From Nissolia schottii (Eukaryota; Streptophyta; Magnoliopsida; Fabales; Fabaceae), in the NCBI GenBank assembly GCA_003254905.1, contig QANU01102192.1, positions 109,311 to 173,310 of the forward strand: DNA of 64,000 bases. The letters run 5' to 3'. Position numbers and translations under genes: made by a program. Below the pieces are notes generated by a model. It was not told where the DNA came from and did no database searches. It saw nothing but the letters and a program-made list of their open reading frames with translations. Shown one piece after another: positions 45,267-57,545 of the stretch; positions within the stretch are counted from its first letter, which is position 1; the number at the start of each line of letters is the position of its first letter.

Positions 45267-48200
45267 TTAGAGTTTCCAGTATATTCCTAGTTTGTGCAAG
45301 ATGCCAGCAACCACTCCCCAGAAAGTGATTTCTGCAAAGATGACATATAAGATAGTTCCCACTCTCTCTGAGTTCCAAACATTCACAAACACATGCTTCT
45401 TGATCCAGTGTACCTGAGATTTGTTAGAGTTCATGTGCAAAAATTGTTAATCCCTGCTTTGAATTAGATCATATATAATATAAAATTATTCTACACTGTT
45501 ATTTAATTATATGCTACCGAATGTGAGACTTATGAGGTATCGAGCATGAGAGTGAAACACTTCTCTTGATGTGATAATATATGATTGGATATTGTATGTA
45601 AAAATACGAGTAAACCTTTAAATTTATCTCTAAAGTTAACAGTGTCGATCAAATTCGTTCCTAAACTGTGAAAAATACTAAATTCGTCTCTAAAGTTGTC
45701 AAAAATCGATCAAATTGGTCATTCGGTGTTGGTCAAATTGGTCCCTCATATAAACTAATTTAATTGACTTTTAATATTCTTACGAATTAGATACTTTCCA
45801 TAACCGATGACAAATTCGAAGGTTTAGTAGTAAAAATACTGGTATACTATGAAAGTTAAATCCATAAATTGAAAAAGGTTGCATATAGGTTCTTACTAGT
45901 GATTTACTTGGGTCTTCATAATACCAACCATTTACGAATGCAGCAAAGATGCCCTCTGCTGCCATCACAAACACTAGCATTGCATTCATCCCTATCCACT
46001 CCAGGAACAAGAATGGAGTACGAAGCCCCCAAACATCTATCTGTTCGATTATATCACAAATAATAATAATAACAAGAAAAGAAAAATTCAAAAGGTGAAA
46101 ATGCAGAAAATGAGGAATTAGTTCTTGTAATTAAATACCGCATATTCTACTCTACTTAGTTAATTACCAGTATGTAGAGGCCAGAGAAGACAAGTCCAGC
46201 AGCACCAGCAGTGAAACAAACATAGCTGAAGCTGTAGAGTTGCTTGTTAAGTGGGATAGCTGCATAGAATTCAATTGGAAAATTTAGTAAATTTTACATT
46301 TGTAACGCTTTGTCTAAGTAGCTTGAATTAATTAATTACCATCAGTAAAGTGAAGGATGATGGCTATAATGAATAACAGAAAACCCATTGAGACCCATTG
46401 CTTAAGCCTCTCCGAATGACCCTGTCAAAAAAATGTTTACAATGACATATATAAGGCCTTCATTAAATTACATTTTATACATAGATAACATGTTTAAATA
46501 TGCCATAATGTGTATAGCTATAGGGCATAATTTTGTAAACCCGGAAGTGGATCAAGATGTGCCCATAATGAATTCCAATTGTGCCAGAGATGATAGCTGA
46601 TATGGAGCTAGTTTTAGAAAAAAGAAAAGAAAAATTAATCAGATCATAGATAGAACATAGAAGTTATTATCGAGAAACTCAAATCTATAGAAGGAAGAAA
46701 GAGGAATGAAACCTCAACAAGCCTTCAGGTTCAAAGGGAGCACGACACCAACTTGGAGCATCTTCACGGAAAGGACCACCTGCTGGAGAACTGAATGTGC
46801 AAGCCTAAAGAACATTTAATTAACATAATCAATTAATACCAAGATAACACTTTACAATATAAAAATAAATACATCTTTTCAATAAACTAATCTTCAAATT
46901 GGTGGTCACCTTCAAGCGTCTCCAAACAGGTTGAGAGTAAAGATGATTAACACCCCAAACTTGCCTATCCACATATCCAACAGCGTTACATGCAGGCCCT
47001 AAGTGTCCTCTCATCCCACATTTCACCTTAGTATATAAAAAATCGTATATGAAAAAGAAGCTAAGTGTCCAATAACAATTTAATTTCAACAAGATTATGT
47101 ACATAGAGGCAGAGGTACCTACTGTGTATTTCTTTAGTTGGTCGTCATTAATATGATCCACAAAACTCCAATCAGGGACGTAGAGGGTGTAGGTTGTGAT
47201 CATGTAAATAAGGAATGCCACGAAGCCACCAAACCTATAATCAATTTAATCAAAGCATGAACATTTTGCATTTAATCAGCATCTTAGAAGTAAAGTTGAT
47301 TTGAATATAAATTGTTGCTTCTTTTTTCCGTTTTCTTCTTTTAATTTCTTTCTCACCATTGCCATTTATAGGCAGTAAAAATGGATAGGCGTCCAGGGCT
47401 TAAGGCAGTGGGTCTAAGGCTGGTAGTAAATGTCTCAATTAAAGCTACAACACAGTATACTAGAGCTATTCTCTGCACAGATAAAACACAGAAATCTTGG
47501 TTACTTAGTATTAGGCCTGCATATATTTAATTTATTTATTTTATTTTATTGAAGGCAGGAACATAATTTTAATTTTAATTTGATCCAGACCTGGAGAATG
47601 CCACACCATCGGATAAATTTCATGTTGACTCCATATACGAGATCATCAGGGGCATGAGAGTATCCACCTATAGTATACATATGCCACTATTGAGTTAAAT
47701 GAACATTGTGTGTATTATTTCTTAATAAGATTAGAATTCCCAAGTTAAATTGTAATGTTGTTGTTTACCTTGCAAAAGTATCCCCCAGAAAAGAAGCTTC
47801 AATGTTCTAAGGAGAATCTTCTTTACGGCATCCCTTTTCCTTGGCACTCTCTGTGTTATTATTATAATCAAAGTTTAATTAATTAATTAATGTGCTAACT
47901 TCAATTATATGCTGCTGGTCGATTAAAGTACAAAAAACTTAAAGTCATACATACAGGTACAGACTACAGAGTCAACCAAAATAAAAGCATAACTTGCTGA
48001 TTAAATAATTTAGGTAAATGATAGAACTATGTTCTAGCTTTCTAAAGCTCCAAGAGAATTGTAATCAATTCACAAATATGACTTACAACGTGAGGATGTC
48101 GTTATTTATATTCTTAACAAGTCACTAACTAGCTTAACTCCTAGTTGGGCCTAATCTATACTTTGGGATGTAACAATAAACCATGCATCTACGGGTATGT

Positions 48201-49717
48201 GAGGTTCCTATTTGAAGCCCCTCGTCTCACAAATCAAAGAGGGACCATGGACCGAGGGACTGCAGCTCGTGTCTCAATGTCATTCAGTCTCTCTGGACAG
48301 GGACTACGAATAATCAATAACAAATTGTCATGTGTTTATTTAGTTTTTTCTCCTAAAAAAAATAAAGAATAAATATTTAATTTTATCCTAATATTTAGCA
48401 TGTTAGACCATTATAAAAACTAAAATTGATTCTTCTCACTGGAGGGGGAAAAAAAAAACCCATTTTTAGGCTACTTTATCTTTTATTATTTAAATCTTTT
48501 TTTTACAACATAAAATATTAATGAGGCTTAAAGAGAGACAAATTTAGGTCCTTCCATTGAAGATGCTCCAAAGGAGGCTTTTTTTTTATTATTATTATTA
48601 GGAAGGGGTAAGAGAGAAAGAGAATTTTGATACTTAAATCTTGCAGATTACAATTGAATTAATACTAATTAGGTTATGTGGGTTTAATAAATAATAATGT
48701 TTTGATCTTAATTATTCTTGCAAAACTTAATGATCAAGATTTGTTAATAATGAATTGGGCAAGTGAATTATGCATGATTACTGATTTAAATTTGTTATAG
48801 TATAAAAGGTTGACTGACTTGTCTTTTAGCAAGTAACAAATTTGTTGCAATAAGTCAGTTATGAGCTGATATGTCTTTTAGTGAGTAACAAATGTGTTGT
48901 AATAAATCATTTATGAGCTTATGGTTAATATATGTTGCATTTTGTACTAAGGACAAAATAAGGAAACACGAAATTGAAGTATGGAAGAACATGAATTTCT
49001 CTGACTCTATCTTACTGGGATTACAAGTAAATTAAATTTCAAAAAATAAAGAACGTAACTTTTTTTCCTTTGAAAATAGCTATATTTTATGAGACATATT
49101 ATATGTCCTCCGTAAAGAGTTGAACATGACTTCTTTATGACTAACGGTGATGTCTCTCAAGCTACTAAATTTCTAGTAAGAATGAAACTCTTTAAGTAGT
49201 GGTGAGTGCAAATAGGTAGGAACCTTGAGTGCAAGGGCTATGGCAACCCCAACAATGAAAAGAAAGAAAGGCATAACGAAATCAGCCAAAGTGCATCCAT
49301 TCCACGGGGAGTGATCAATGCGTGGATAAGCTTCACCAGCATCATCTACCAGTATCATCAACTGCAATTAATATAGCCAAACCAACACTAACTAATTAAT
49401 TAATTATAAACCAACATATGTAGTTCTTAAACGTCGTTGTTAATTTGGAGTAACACACTATTAATACTACTAATTATTACCACTATGGTGAGGCCCCTAA
49501 AAGCATCCAAGGTTGCAATCCTCTTTGGCTTCTGCTTAACCTCCTGTTGAGCTGCTTGTTGGACAGAGCCATCCATTCTGTCTTTGCTATAATTCTCATT
49601 AATGGCATAATCTTCACTACTAATTTTCATGGATTCCTCCTCCTTCTTCTTCAACTCATCATCACCACCATTCATTGGTGAATCGAGCCCTTCTTCCATT
49701 CTCTTAGCTTCATCCAT
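45267..49717 (-). CDS. Heparan-alpha-glucosaminide N-acetyltransferase-like membrane protein
   Basis: Thirteen exons join in frame to 500 codons: 49481-49717, 49224-49361, 47769-47850, 47591-47667, 47357-47472, 47123-47234, 46910-47026, 46713-46804, 46541-46607, 46340-46421, 46168-46259, 45897-46040 and 45267-45413. The animal homologue acetylates terminal glucosamine across the lysosomal membrane with acetyl-CoA, and the plant substrate is unknown. The hydrophilic N-terminus of about 65 residues is Glu/Lys-rich. It is followed by RIATLDAFRGLTIV and many hydrophobic segments. The HSPWNG motif at residues 96-101 carries the His that aligns with the proposed acetyl-carrying His. A Cys-containing luminal block (CGMRGHLGPACNAVGY) is conserved. 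The C-terminus is GILHKLGIYWKL. Intron 2 (1373 bp) and intron 12 (483 bp, with a MITE) are the largest. I started at the ATG at 49717 because the preceding GTG is not an initiator. Confidence 0.92.
45608..45829. mobile_element. Mutator-like MITE in intron 12 of the HGSNAT-like gene
   Basis: A 222-bp element is flanked by the identical 10-mer GTAAAAATAC at 45598-45607 and 45830-45839. The left end is GAGTAAACCTTTAAATTTAT, and the reverse complement of the right end is TACTAAACCTTCGAATTTGT. These match at 15 of 20 bases. The interior repeats TCTCTAAAGTT and GATCAAATT(C/G)GT motifs. A 9-10-bp duplication points to a Mutator-type transposase acting in trans. The element lies about 67 bp from the acceptor-side exon 12 boundary at 45897 and does not overlap a splice site. 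Confidence 0.85.
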
Positions 49718-52700
49718 CACTCAATATCTCTTAGGTGGAAATGAATGGAATGGAGCAACAGAGAGAGTCACTAATTAATAGATATAGCCTATAAGGCCGG
49801 CATGCCTATTTTCTTTTGGGGGGGGGGGGGGGTGTGGGAAGTGCATATAATATATAATTAAATTAAATAATTAAATATGTTGTAGCTAAGTTACATGGAT
49901 AAGAGACAGATGAATGGCTTTGGACAGAGAGACACGAAAAGGAAAAAGAGGTCCACATTCTCATCATACAACGTAACGTGTTAGATTAGTACGTATATGT
50001 TTATGCAAAAGCAGGCTTTGGAATAGTCATCCTCCCTTTGCTGCTATGTTTCTTGTTGCCCCCCCCCCCTCCTTCTTAGCTGTATGTGAAACTAGAACTA
50101 TTGTGCAATTCAATTGTTTAATTATTTGTTCCTGTCTTTGACAACAAAGATTCACCTTCTCATCTTATCATGCCACCAAAAATTCATACTGGATAAATGA
50201 AATGAAAGGAAATTGACTTTGAATCTCCCTTTTTGGTTTTTTGTGTTTTGGGGGGCATTGCCATGGAATCTCTCTGGTCTCAACAATGATTCATTTTTTT
50301 TTATAAGTTAAACCATATTTTAGTCTTAGAAAGAAAAATATACGTGTCACTGCGTTAGTCCTTATAGAATCATGGTCCCCATGTTAGTCCATCTATTATT
50401 CAAAACTCTTAAGACAACTTGTTGCATTTAGTTGCTTAGACAATATTAAAATATATATTTATGAAGACATAGACATAAGATTTATGGTTAAAAGTCAGTT
50501 TTGTATTATGTTTAGTGATGATATACAAGATACTATTTATTGTATTTGTATCATGTTTGATTTTGTAGTGATAAGATATTAAAACATGACAAATGACTTA
50601 AAATATTATTTGGGTCTCCTTCTTACTCATTCATAATTTCTTCAAAACTCTGTCGCTGCCATTGTCCCTATGTCCCAGAATGTGTTTCACTTTCACTTTT
50701 TAATGGTGAGATGTCTCACTTTACTTGAAGGATCTCACTTTACAATATCCAAATTCACATATCATTTTTTGTCTTTTATACACAAATTTTTATACTTATT
50801 TTTATAACCAAATAAGATTTTGTGTTTCCGTATCCCTTTATTTGTATCCTGTATAGCAACTAAACAACTTTGTTTCACTAATTTAACCCTCCAAAAGAAT
50901 GAGTATAGTCACATTTTTTATTTTTAAGGATTAATATAGTGAGTGGTGACAATAATATTATATTTAGAGCACTAACAAGGCAACACGTGAAATCTTTAGA
51001 ACTAAAAAATATGGTTTCACTAATTTTATTTTTTTTGGGGTCAAAAGTCTCAACAATGATTTGGCGCTGCAAATGAGTCATGTTGGGTCTTGATTTTAAT
51101 GCAACCAGCCTAGCCCAGCCAAAGTTCGACCGAAGTAAAAAAGATCAATGACTGGTCGTTGACCAAACCTCGATACCCCAAATAAAAGAGACATTGACCA
51201 AAATGAACTTAACAAGTTGCAATTAGGCCCAAAAATAATGAGCGAAAGTTAATGGGCCCATAGCTAATAAGGAGGCCCAGAGGGCCTGAAGCAAATGTGG
51301 GAAGCATATTATCTTAAGCTCGTTTTTGGACAGGGAAAGCATCTTATTTTAAGCTGATATTGATGTTTGAACAAAAGCAGAGAGCTTATATTGATGTTTG
51401 ACAAGGCACTAGCACAAAAGAAAAAATACATACATCTAATTTATCAATCTATAAATTAACCTATTCACTCTTTCTATGAATAATACTTAACATTTTTTCT
51501 TTTTATTTTATTCTTAGAAATGCAAATGTTTTTATATAGATGAGTAGATTGATTTATAAGTTAATTTGGTAGGTTTCCCAAACATTACTTGTACAAAATG
51601 CATACTTATACTTGGATATATAGACAAAAATTAGTTCTACTTATATAAAGTAATTTCATTTAGTACACAATATAAATATGAGTTTAACTTTGATACACGG
51701 TACATAACTGTCTAATTAATTTATTTTATTTAAATGACATTTTTAATTAGTGAATATTAATCAATTATATTTATTAATATATTGATATATAATTGAATGA
51801 CAATATAAATCGGATGTATTCCAATTATATCATATTAGCATATGCTAGTATTGGATAAGGCTAAAAGAAGATTAGGGTGGATTTGGCACGACTTTCCAAG
51901 TTAATACGAGTGTCAAGCCCAGTTTTGACCCAGCAGCATGGCTACCATTTATACCCACCGCCCCCCATACCAGCACTATCAACAAATATCGCTATTGTCA
52001 CGCGTTATTTATATATTGCCAATGAAATATTATCCGTCATTAAAGTTGAATAGTTAGAAAATGCTTGATTAGATAAGTTATAATTTATAAACTCCTACTT
52101 AGTTACACAAATTAAGAAAGCATAACTCTCAATTTTATTACGTGTGTTCAAAAATAATGTGTTAGACTTGTGTTTAACTCAAAATTTATTGAATCCTTAT
52201 AATTTTTTCTAACCCACCCTCATCTTGTCCATATTCTTGTATGCACAGTCCTAATTAAGAACAGTTTTTATTTTATTTTATTAATTATGCGTGTTCTAAG
52301 AATAGTTATGATAGTTAGAGTGAATAGACAAAAAGAAGAACACATGGTGATGCATACACGTGAGAAAATGGATGGTGCATTTTTCTGATGAAGACTTCAT
52401 TCAACCTTGGTCATCATTTCATTCCTCAAATGTCCGGAGGCTGTGCGTGAACTGTCTTTCTCATTAGCAATGCCAAACACGGCCTTCCTTTCACAGAGCA
52501 TATGAGCTGACGTAACATCTGACGTCCATCCATGTGATGACTCCATTCTGCATTAATCTACAATGCTAACAAGTCTATGTACACTTTTGGAATTTTAAAA
52601 TTTATTATGATTCAGTTAAAAAAAAGTTATGAGAAAAGAATCTGTGCTCAAATCTTGCAAATCAAAAACCGGACATGGAATTTGTGAACACTTTATCCCT

Positions 52701-54314
52701 CCAATTTGTTAGGTAACACAAGAACAAGTAAACAATTCACTATGCATAAAAATCTTAGGGAACAAGTTTGCAGTTAATATATAGCTCAAAAGGGCTTGAG
52801 AAAAGGGCTCAAGACCTAAGATAATTCCAAAAGCGCCGTACTCTCTCTCTCTTTTTCACTGAATGCACGTAGAATAATAGGAAGCTAATAATTTAGATTT
52901 TAATGGCAATTTTAGTACTTAATTTTTGAAATTGTCTCACTGTTTGGCAATTTCAAAATTTTGCTTCTATTATGATAAATAATTAATTTGTATCACACAT
53001 AAATGTTAAAAACCCCTCCTCTACTAATTAGTAGAAACGTAGTGGCTTTAATTTTTCCTTGCAGATAGAAAAAAAACATTCCTACATAATAATTTCACTA
53101 TAAAAAATTCAAGCAAACTTTCTTTTTACCTATAAATAAATGATAATAATATTACCACATCCCCACTTTCCCACTTACTCTCTTGACGTTCAACTCCATT
53201 AGTGATTGATTGATAATGAAGGACCACCGCGTAGAGTGCTTGTCATTTTCTCTGATCATTATATTTGCGTTGCTAGTCGTGTTATTTATATATTTATTTA
53301 ACATATTAAATACTTAAATAGTGACCATATATGTGTGTGTATATATATATATATATATTTATTTATTGTTCTATGTTGAACGGAAAGATGATGCATCTCT
53401 TTAGAAAGGTCATTGTCAACAAATTGAGAGTTTTATTGGTTTCGATTGAGACGCTCGAGAGGAGAACATGTAAAAGACTCTAATGCTTAAGTCAATAACT
53501 ATTTTAGGTGTGTTTGGGGTGAAAGTAACACACCTAACACACCTCCTCTCTTAATTCCAAGTTTCTATTTTATAAACCTTCTCTCGCTAGCTCGAGTAGT
53601 GCTCACCTTGTGCCTGAGGGCGAGCATTGCAGGGACGAGCCGAGGTCTCTTGCCCATAATGGTAATTTCCAGAGTCAGGCTTAAGTCATGGTTACGTGGA
53701 GGAGTGCAGTAGGTGCTCTCCACCGTGTGCCCATAATGGGCGGTTATGCTGACTTGGACTTTGCAAGGTCCAACCTTTTTTAGGTTGGATCTTTGGTTTA
53801 TAATTCATAAAAACGGATAAGTATATTGATGAAATAAATATTCTAAACATTATTTATATTCTATTTATTGTTAAATGTAGTCTATATATACAAGGAATCC
53901 ACATCCTATTGTACCTCATGTAATAATATAGGTAAGACCAATGAGTTATATAGCTTAATTGATATTAATATCTTCTCTTCTTAAAAGATCTCAAATTAAA
54001 ATTAATCTGTGCTAATATAACAAAAAAAAATTATAATAATAATAGTAATTAACATAAGTGAACACAGTGTTCCAATTACACTAACTTATCATATTATTTG
54101 GCGCGCACATACAATGTAACATGTTCCTCTCCAAAATGTGGGAAATTTCACTCTCCCGGTATCTTACCGGTCTTAGTTTCTTCAACTACGTCTTCTCCAC
54201 GGGTCAAAACACTCATCATAGTTTATTCCGTGTGAAACATTTTCATTTTCTTATTCTTATTCTTATTCTTAATTGCTTTTTTCATGAGGACACTTTATCC
54301 ATATATATCCACTC
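49718..54314. other. Long AT-rich spacer
   Basis: Upstream region of the HGSNAT-like gene on the left and of the NFD4-like gene on the right. It includes a 14-base G run at 49818-49831, a C run near 50059-50067 and a (TA)n run at 53337-53359. It also holds a GC-richer patch at 53580-53790 that repeats GCCCATAATGG twice and contains a GGTCCAACC...GGTTGGATC hairpin. No gene is supported. Confidence 0.55.
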
Positions 54315-54322
54315 TATATATA
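54315..54322 (+). promoter_or_regulatory. TATA box of the NFD4-like gene
   Basis: TATATATA lies 113 bp before the start codon, followed by a C/A-rich leader (CATAACCATAACATCC). Position and sequence fit a plant TATA box with a transcription start near 54345-54350. Confidence 0.45.
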
Positions 54323-54427
54323 CGTGGTTCTGCATAGCCTAACTATAACCATAACATCCACAAGACCATCACAGCAAAGAGCAAAAACTATTTGCATTGG
54401 CTTGAGAAAGAAGAAGAAAAAAATAAA

Positions 54428-56221
54428 ATGGTGGCTGCAGAGCTCACAAGTGGTGTTGGCCTTGCTGCCTTCACCCGGCAAGTCATGATGGGCCGTTGGT
54501 TCATGGTATTCGCCTCGCTACTAATCATGGGCGTTGCCGGAGCAACCTACATGTTCGGTTTGTACTCGAACGATGTGAAAACCTCCTTAGGCTACGACCA
54601 ATCCACCCTAAATCTGCTCAGCTTCTTCAAGGACCTTGGCGGGAACGTGGGGGTCCTGTCGGGGCTGATAAACGAGATCACCCCGCCCTGGGTGGTCCTC
54701 TCGATGGGCGCCGTCATGAACTTGTTCGGCTACTTCATGATATGGTTCGCGGTCACCGGCCGTATCCCGAGGCCTCAGGTGTGGCAGATGTGTCTCTACA
54801 TCTGCATCGGGGCTAACTCCCAGTCTTTTGCCAACACAGGTGCCCTGGTCACCTGTGTTAAAAACTTCCCCGGGTCTCGGGGAAGCCTTTTAGGACTACT
54901 AAAAGGCTACGTTGGCCTTAGTGGTGCAATCATCACGCAGTTATACCATGCTTTCTATGGCGACGACTCGAAAGCGCTTATCTTGCTCATCGGCTGGCTC
55001 CCGGCCGCGGTTTCCTTCATCTTCCTCCCAACAATTAGGATACTGAACATCAACACAGCTCAAGAACCGAACAAGGAGCTCAAGGTTTTCTACAACCTCT
55101 TGTACATTTCACTCGGCCTAGCTGGCTTCCTCATGCTGCTAATCATCATTCAGAACAAGCTGACCTTTTCGAGGATTGAGTATGTGGTTGATGCCATTGT
55201 TGTTATTTTCTTGCTCCTCCTCCCACTTGCCGTTGTTTTCAGAGAGGAACTCAACATCTTCAAGTCAAAGATGCAATCTCTGAGCACCATTTCTCCACCC
55301 CAATTGAAAGTAGTCACTCAAGTTCCACTTCCACAGCCACAACAACAAGTATCACCAACTAATGGCAATGCTAATAATAATAGTAGTAGTAGCTCTTGTT
55401 GGAGCAATGTGTTCAATCCACCAAACAGGGGAGAGGACTATACTATTTTGCAAGCCTTGTTCAGCATTGACATGCTAATCCTCTTCATAGCAACAACCTT
55501 TGGCGTCGGAGGAACACTAACAGCCATTGACAATTTGGGACAAATTGGACACTCATTGGGGTACCCTACAAAGAGCACAACCACATTTGTGTCCCTGGTT
55601 AGCATATGGAACTACCTAGGCCGCGCCGTCGCCGGCTTCGCCTCCGAGATCTTCTTGACCAAATACAAGTTCCCCCGCCCCTTAATGCTCACACTAGTCA
55701 TGCTCCTCTCTTGCATTGGCCACATTCTAATAGCAATTGGAACCCCAAACGCTCTCTACTTCTCTTCTGTGATCATTGGGTTCTGTTTTGGTGCACAGTG
55801 GCCCTTAATGTTTGCAATCATATCCGAAATCTTTGGCCTCAAATACTACTCCACTTTGTACAATTTCGGTGCCGTGGCTAGCCCCGTAGGATCTTACATA
55901 CTGAATGTGAGGGTGACGGGGTTTTTGTATGACAAAGAGGCTTTGAAGCAATTGGAGGCTAAGGGGCTCAAGAGGCATGATGGGGAGGACCTCACTTGCG
56001 TTGGTGTCCAGTGTTACAGAATGGCTTTCATCATTATCACGGTTTCGACTTTGATTGGTTGTTTTGTTTCCTTCATATTGGTGCTGAGGACTAGAAAGTT
56101 TTACAAAGGTGACATATATAAGAAATTCAGGGTGGAGCAAGAATTGGAGACTCATGAGATGGGGAATGTTGATGATTACAAAGGTTGTGAGGAGGAATCG
56201 GTTAGAGACAATAGGAAGTGA
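54428..56221 (+). CDS. Nodulin-like / NFD4-type major facilitator transporter
   Basis: A single uninterrupted frame of 597 codons, within the usual range for this family. The N-terminal half is the Nodulin-like MFS domain (residues about 18-270), with WFMVFASLLIMGVAGATYMF as the first membrane span, then SFFKDLGGNVGVLSGLINE and GYVGLSGAIITQLYHAFYG. A polar linker, Gln/Asn/Ser-rich at about 300-340 (PQPQQQ, NNNSSSSSC), leads to the second MFS half with GEDYTILQALFSIDMLILF, FVSLVSIWNYLGRAVAGF and SEIFGLKYYSTLYNFGA. About 12 membrane spans are expected. The hydrophilic tail ends in RDNRK. The substrate is not known for most members, and NFD4 was named from a karyogamy phenotype. I start at ATG 54428, as no ATG lies in frame before it. 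The GC content in 54600-54800 and 55610-55690 is clearly above the flanks. Confidence 0.93.
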   Translation: MVAAELTSGVGLAAFTRQVMMGRWFMVFASLLIMGVAGATYMFGLYSNDVKTSLGYDQSTLNLLSFFKDLGGNVGVLSGLINEITPPWVVLSMGAVMNLFGYFMIWFAVTGRIPRPQVWQMCLYICIGANSQSFANTGALVTCVKNFPGSRGSLLGLLKGYVGLSGAIITQLYHAFYGDDSKALILLIGWLPAAVSFIFLPTIRILNINTAQEPNKELKVFYNLLYISLGLAGFLMLLIIIQNKLTFSRIEYVVDAIVVIFLLLLPLAVVFREELNIFKSKMQSLSTISPPQLKVVTQVPLPQPQQQVSPTNGNANNNSSSSSCWSNVFNPPNRGEDYTILQALFSIDMLILFIATTFGVGGTLTAIDNLGQIGHSLGYPTKSTTTFVSLVSIWNYLGRAVAGFASEIFLTKYKFPRPLMLTLVMLLSCIGHILIAIGTPNALYFSSVIIGFCFGAQWPLMFAIISEIFGLKYYSTLYNFGAVASPVGSYILNVRVTGFLYDKEALKQLEAKGLKRHDGEDLTCVGVQCYRMAFIIITVSTLIGCFVSFILVLRTRKFYKGDIYKKFRVEQELETHEMGNVDDYKGCEEESVRDNRK

Positions 56222-56989
56222 ATTAGTGCATTTAATTTTAAGGTTTAGCAAAACAGTTTAGTGTGCCTGACTGGCTTTGATTCTGCAGAGGGCATCATAA
56301 TCATAATTGATACAAGTACTGTAAAATTATTGTGTGTTAGTTACTACTTTTGTCGTGTGCTCTTTGATTTGAAAGCATAATTAATATATTCTTGGCACAC
56401 CGAGCTTTTTTAATTAAATTTTGGTGTTCCCGTATCAGAGGATATTTAACTTTGTGTTAATTTGAATTTGTGAAACATTATATTACACACAGCACATCAG
56501 CCTTTCAGCGTATGTTGTTGCATCCTAAAAGCTGCCCGTAACTCCATTAATTTTAATTCCCTAGATTTGTTTGCGGGTTTTGTTTTAAATTGGAAAGAAT
56601 GAAAAAGAAGCTACCCATTCATTGAACAATTCTCCTGAAACATCATGAGTTGTATAACACTCGCTAGTGTACATAGTGGAATTCAATTTTAAATGAGGTT
56701 TGGTCTCTACAAGTCGGGATATCTCCCCGTGGGTGGCTTGCTTACCTTTTTAGATTCAAGCCTTCAACAAAACATTGGAAAAAGCACTTTTATCTCTTTA
56801 AGTTTTCCATTTTGATATCTCATTTGATGCTCAAACAATTATACAAAACTTTAAAATGTTTTAGATCGGGGAATATGCTCTAATATCTTCAATTTTCTCC
56901 TCTTTCTTTTTTGACCTAATTAACAAATAAGTTAGCCAAGTTTTGATCTTAATTTAGGGCAAAGTAATATTAATAATTGATATGCGTAG
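56222..56989. other. 3' flank of the NFD4-like gene
   Basis: Likely 3'UTR to about 56400 and then AT-rich spacer. No gene or clear repeat is seen. Confidence 0.5.
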
Positions 56990-57545
56990 GGTTAGAAGTG
57001 AGTCGAGTTAAGCAGAGCTGGCTGAAGCTTAATTCACTTCTTAATAAAAATCAATCTGAGTTTGAGCTCATTTAAGATTGAACAAAATTTTTGAGTTCAA
57101 ACTCAACTCACCAAAAGCTCATTGAGCTTGAATTAGTTCATAAGCTACTTAAACTTAATTAAATAACTAAAATTGGATACAAATTTAAGTCTTTTACGCT
57201 TAATAAGTCATAACATATGATCATGACAACATGGGCTTATTATCACTACCAATAATAATAGTAACAACAACAAGACATGACTAAACATGATTATACACAT
57301 ACATTGATACATACAAACATACATACATAGAGAGAGATGGATAGATAGATAGATAGATACGCACATATAATCGAGTCAACTCATGAGTTATTGAGTCGAA
57401 CATAATAAAACTTAAATTTGACTCATTTAATAAACGAACTAAAATTCTAAGCTCAATCTTAATTTATGAGCTCTACTTATCGAGTCGTTAACAAATCGAG
57501 CAAAAAATAGCTCATGAGCTAACTTAAGTCACCTTTAGCTGTGCG
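56990..57545. repeat. Dispersed AT-rich repeat, copy 2, with imperfect inverted ends
   Basis: The left end (TTAGAAGTGAGTCGAGTTAA near 56991) and the reverse complement of the right end (TAAAGGTGACTTAAGTTAGC near 57517-57537) are related. The interior is full of GAGTT, GAGCTC and GAGTCG motifs. The left 200 bp match, in reverse orientation, the copy at about 4718-4860. A (GATA)n run is at 57338-57359. I read it as an old non-autonomous DNA element. Confidence 0.55.

Noticed and set aside
48145..48372. 75-codon frame in intron 2 of the HGSNAT-like gene, possibly a SINE with an A-rich end
   Set aside because: I could not find proper A and B boxes or a target duplication, and the frame has no domain.
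54496..56251. Other-frame ORFs of 90-150 codons over the NFD4-like gene
   Set aside because: They are shadows of the GC-richer 597-codon coding frame.
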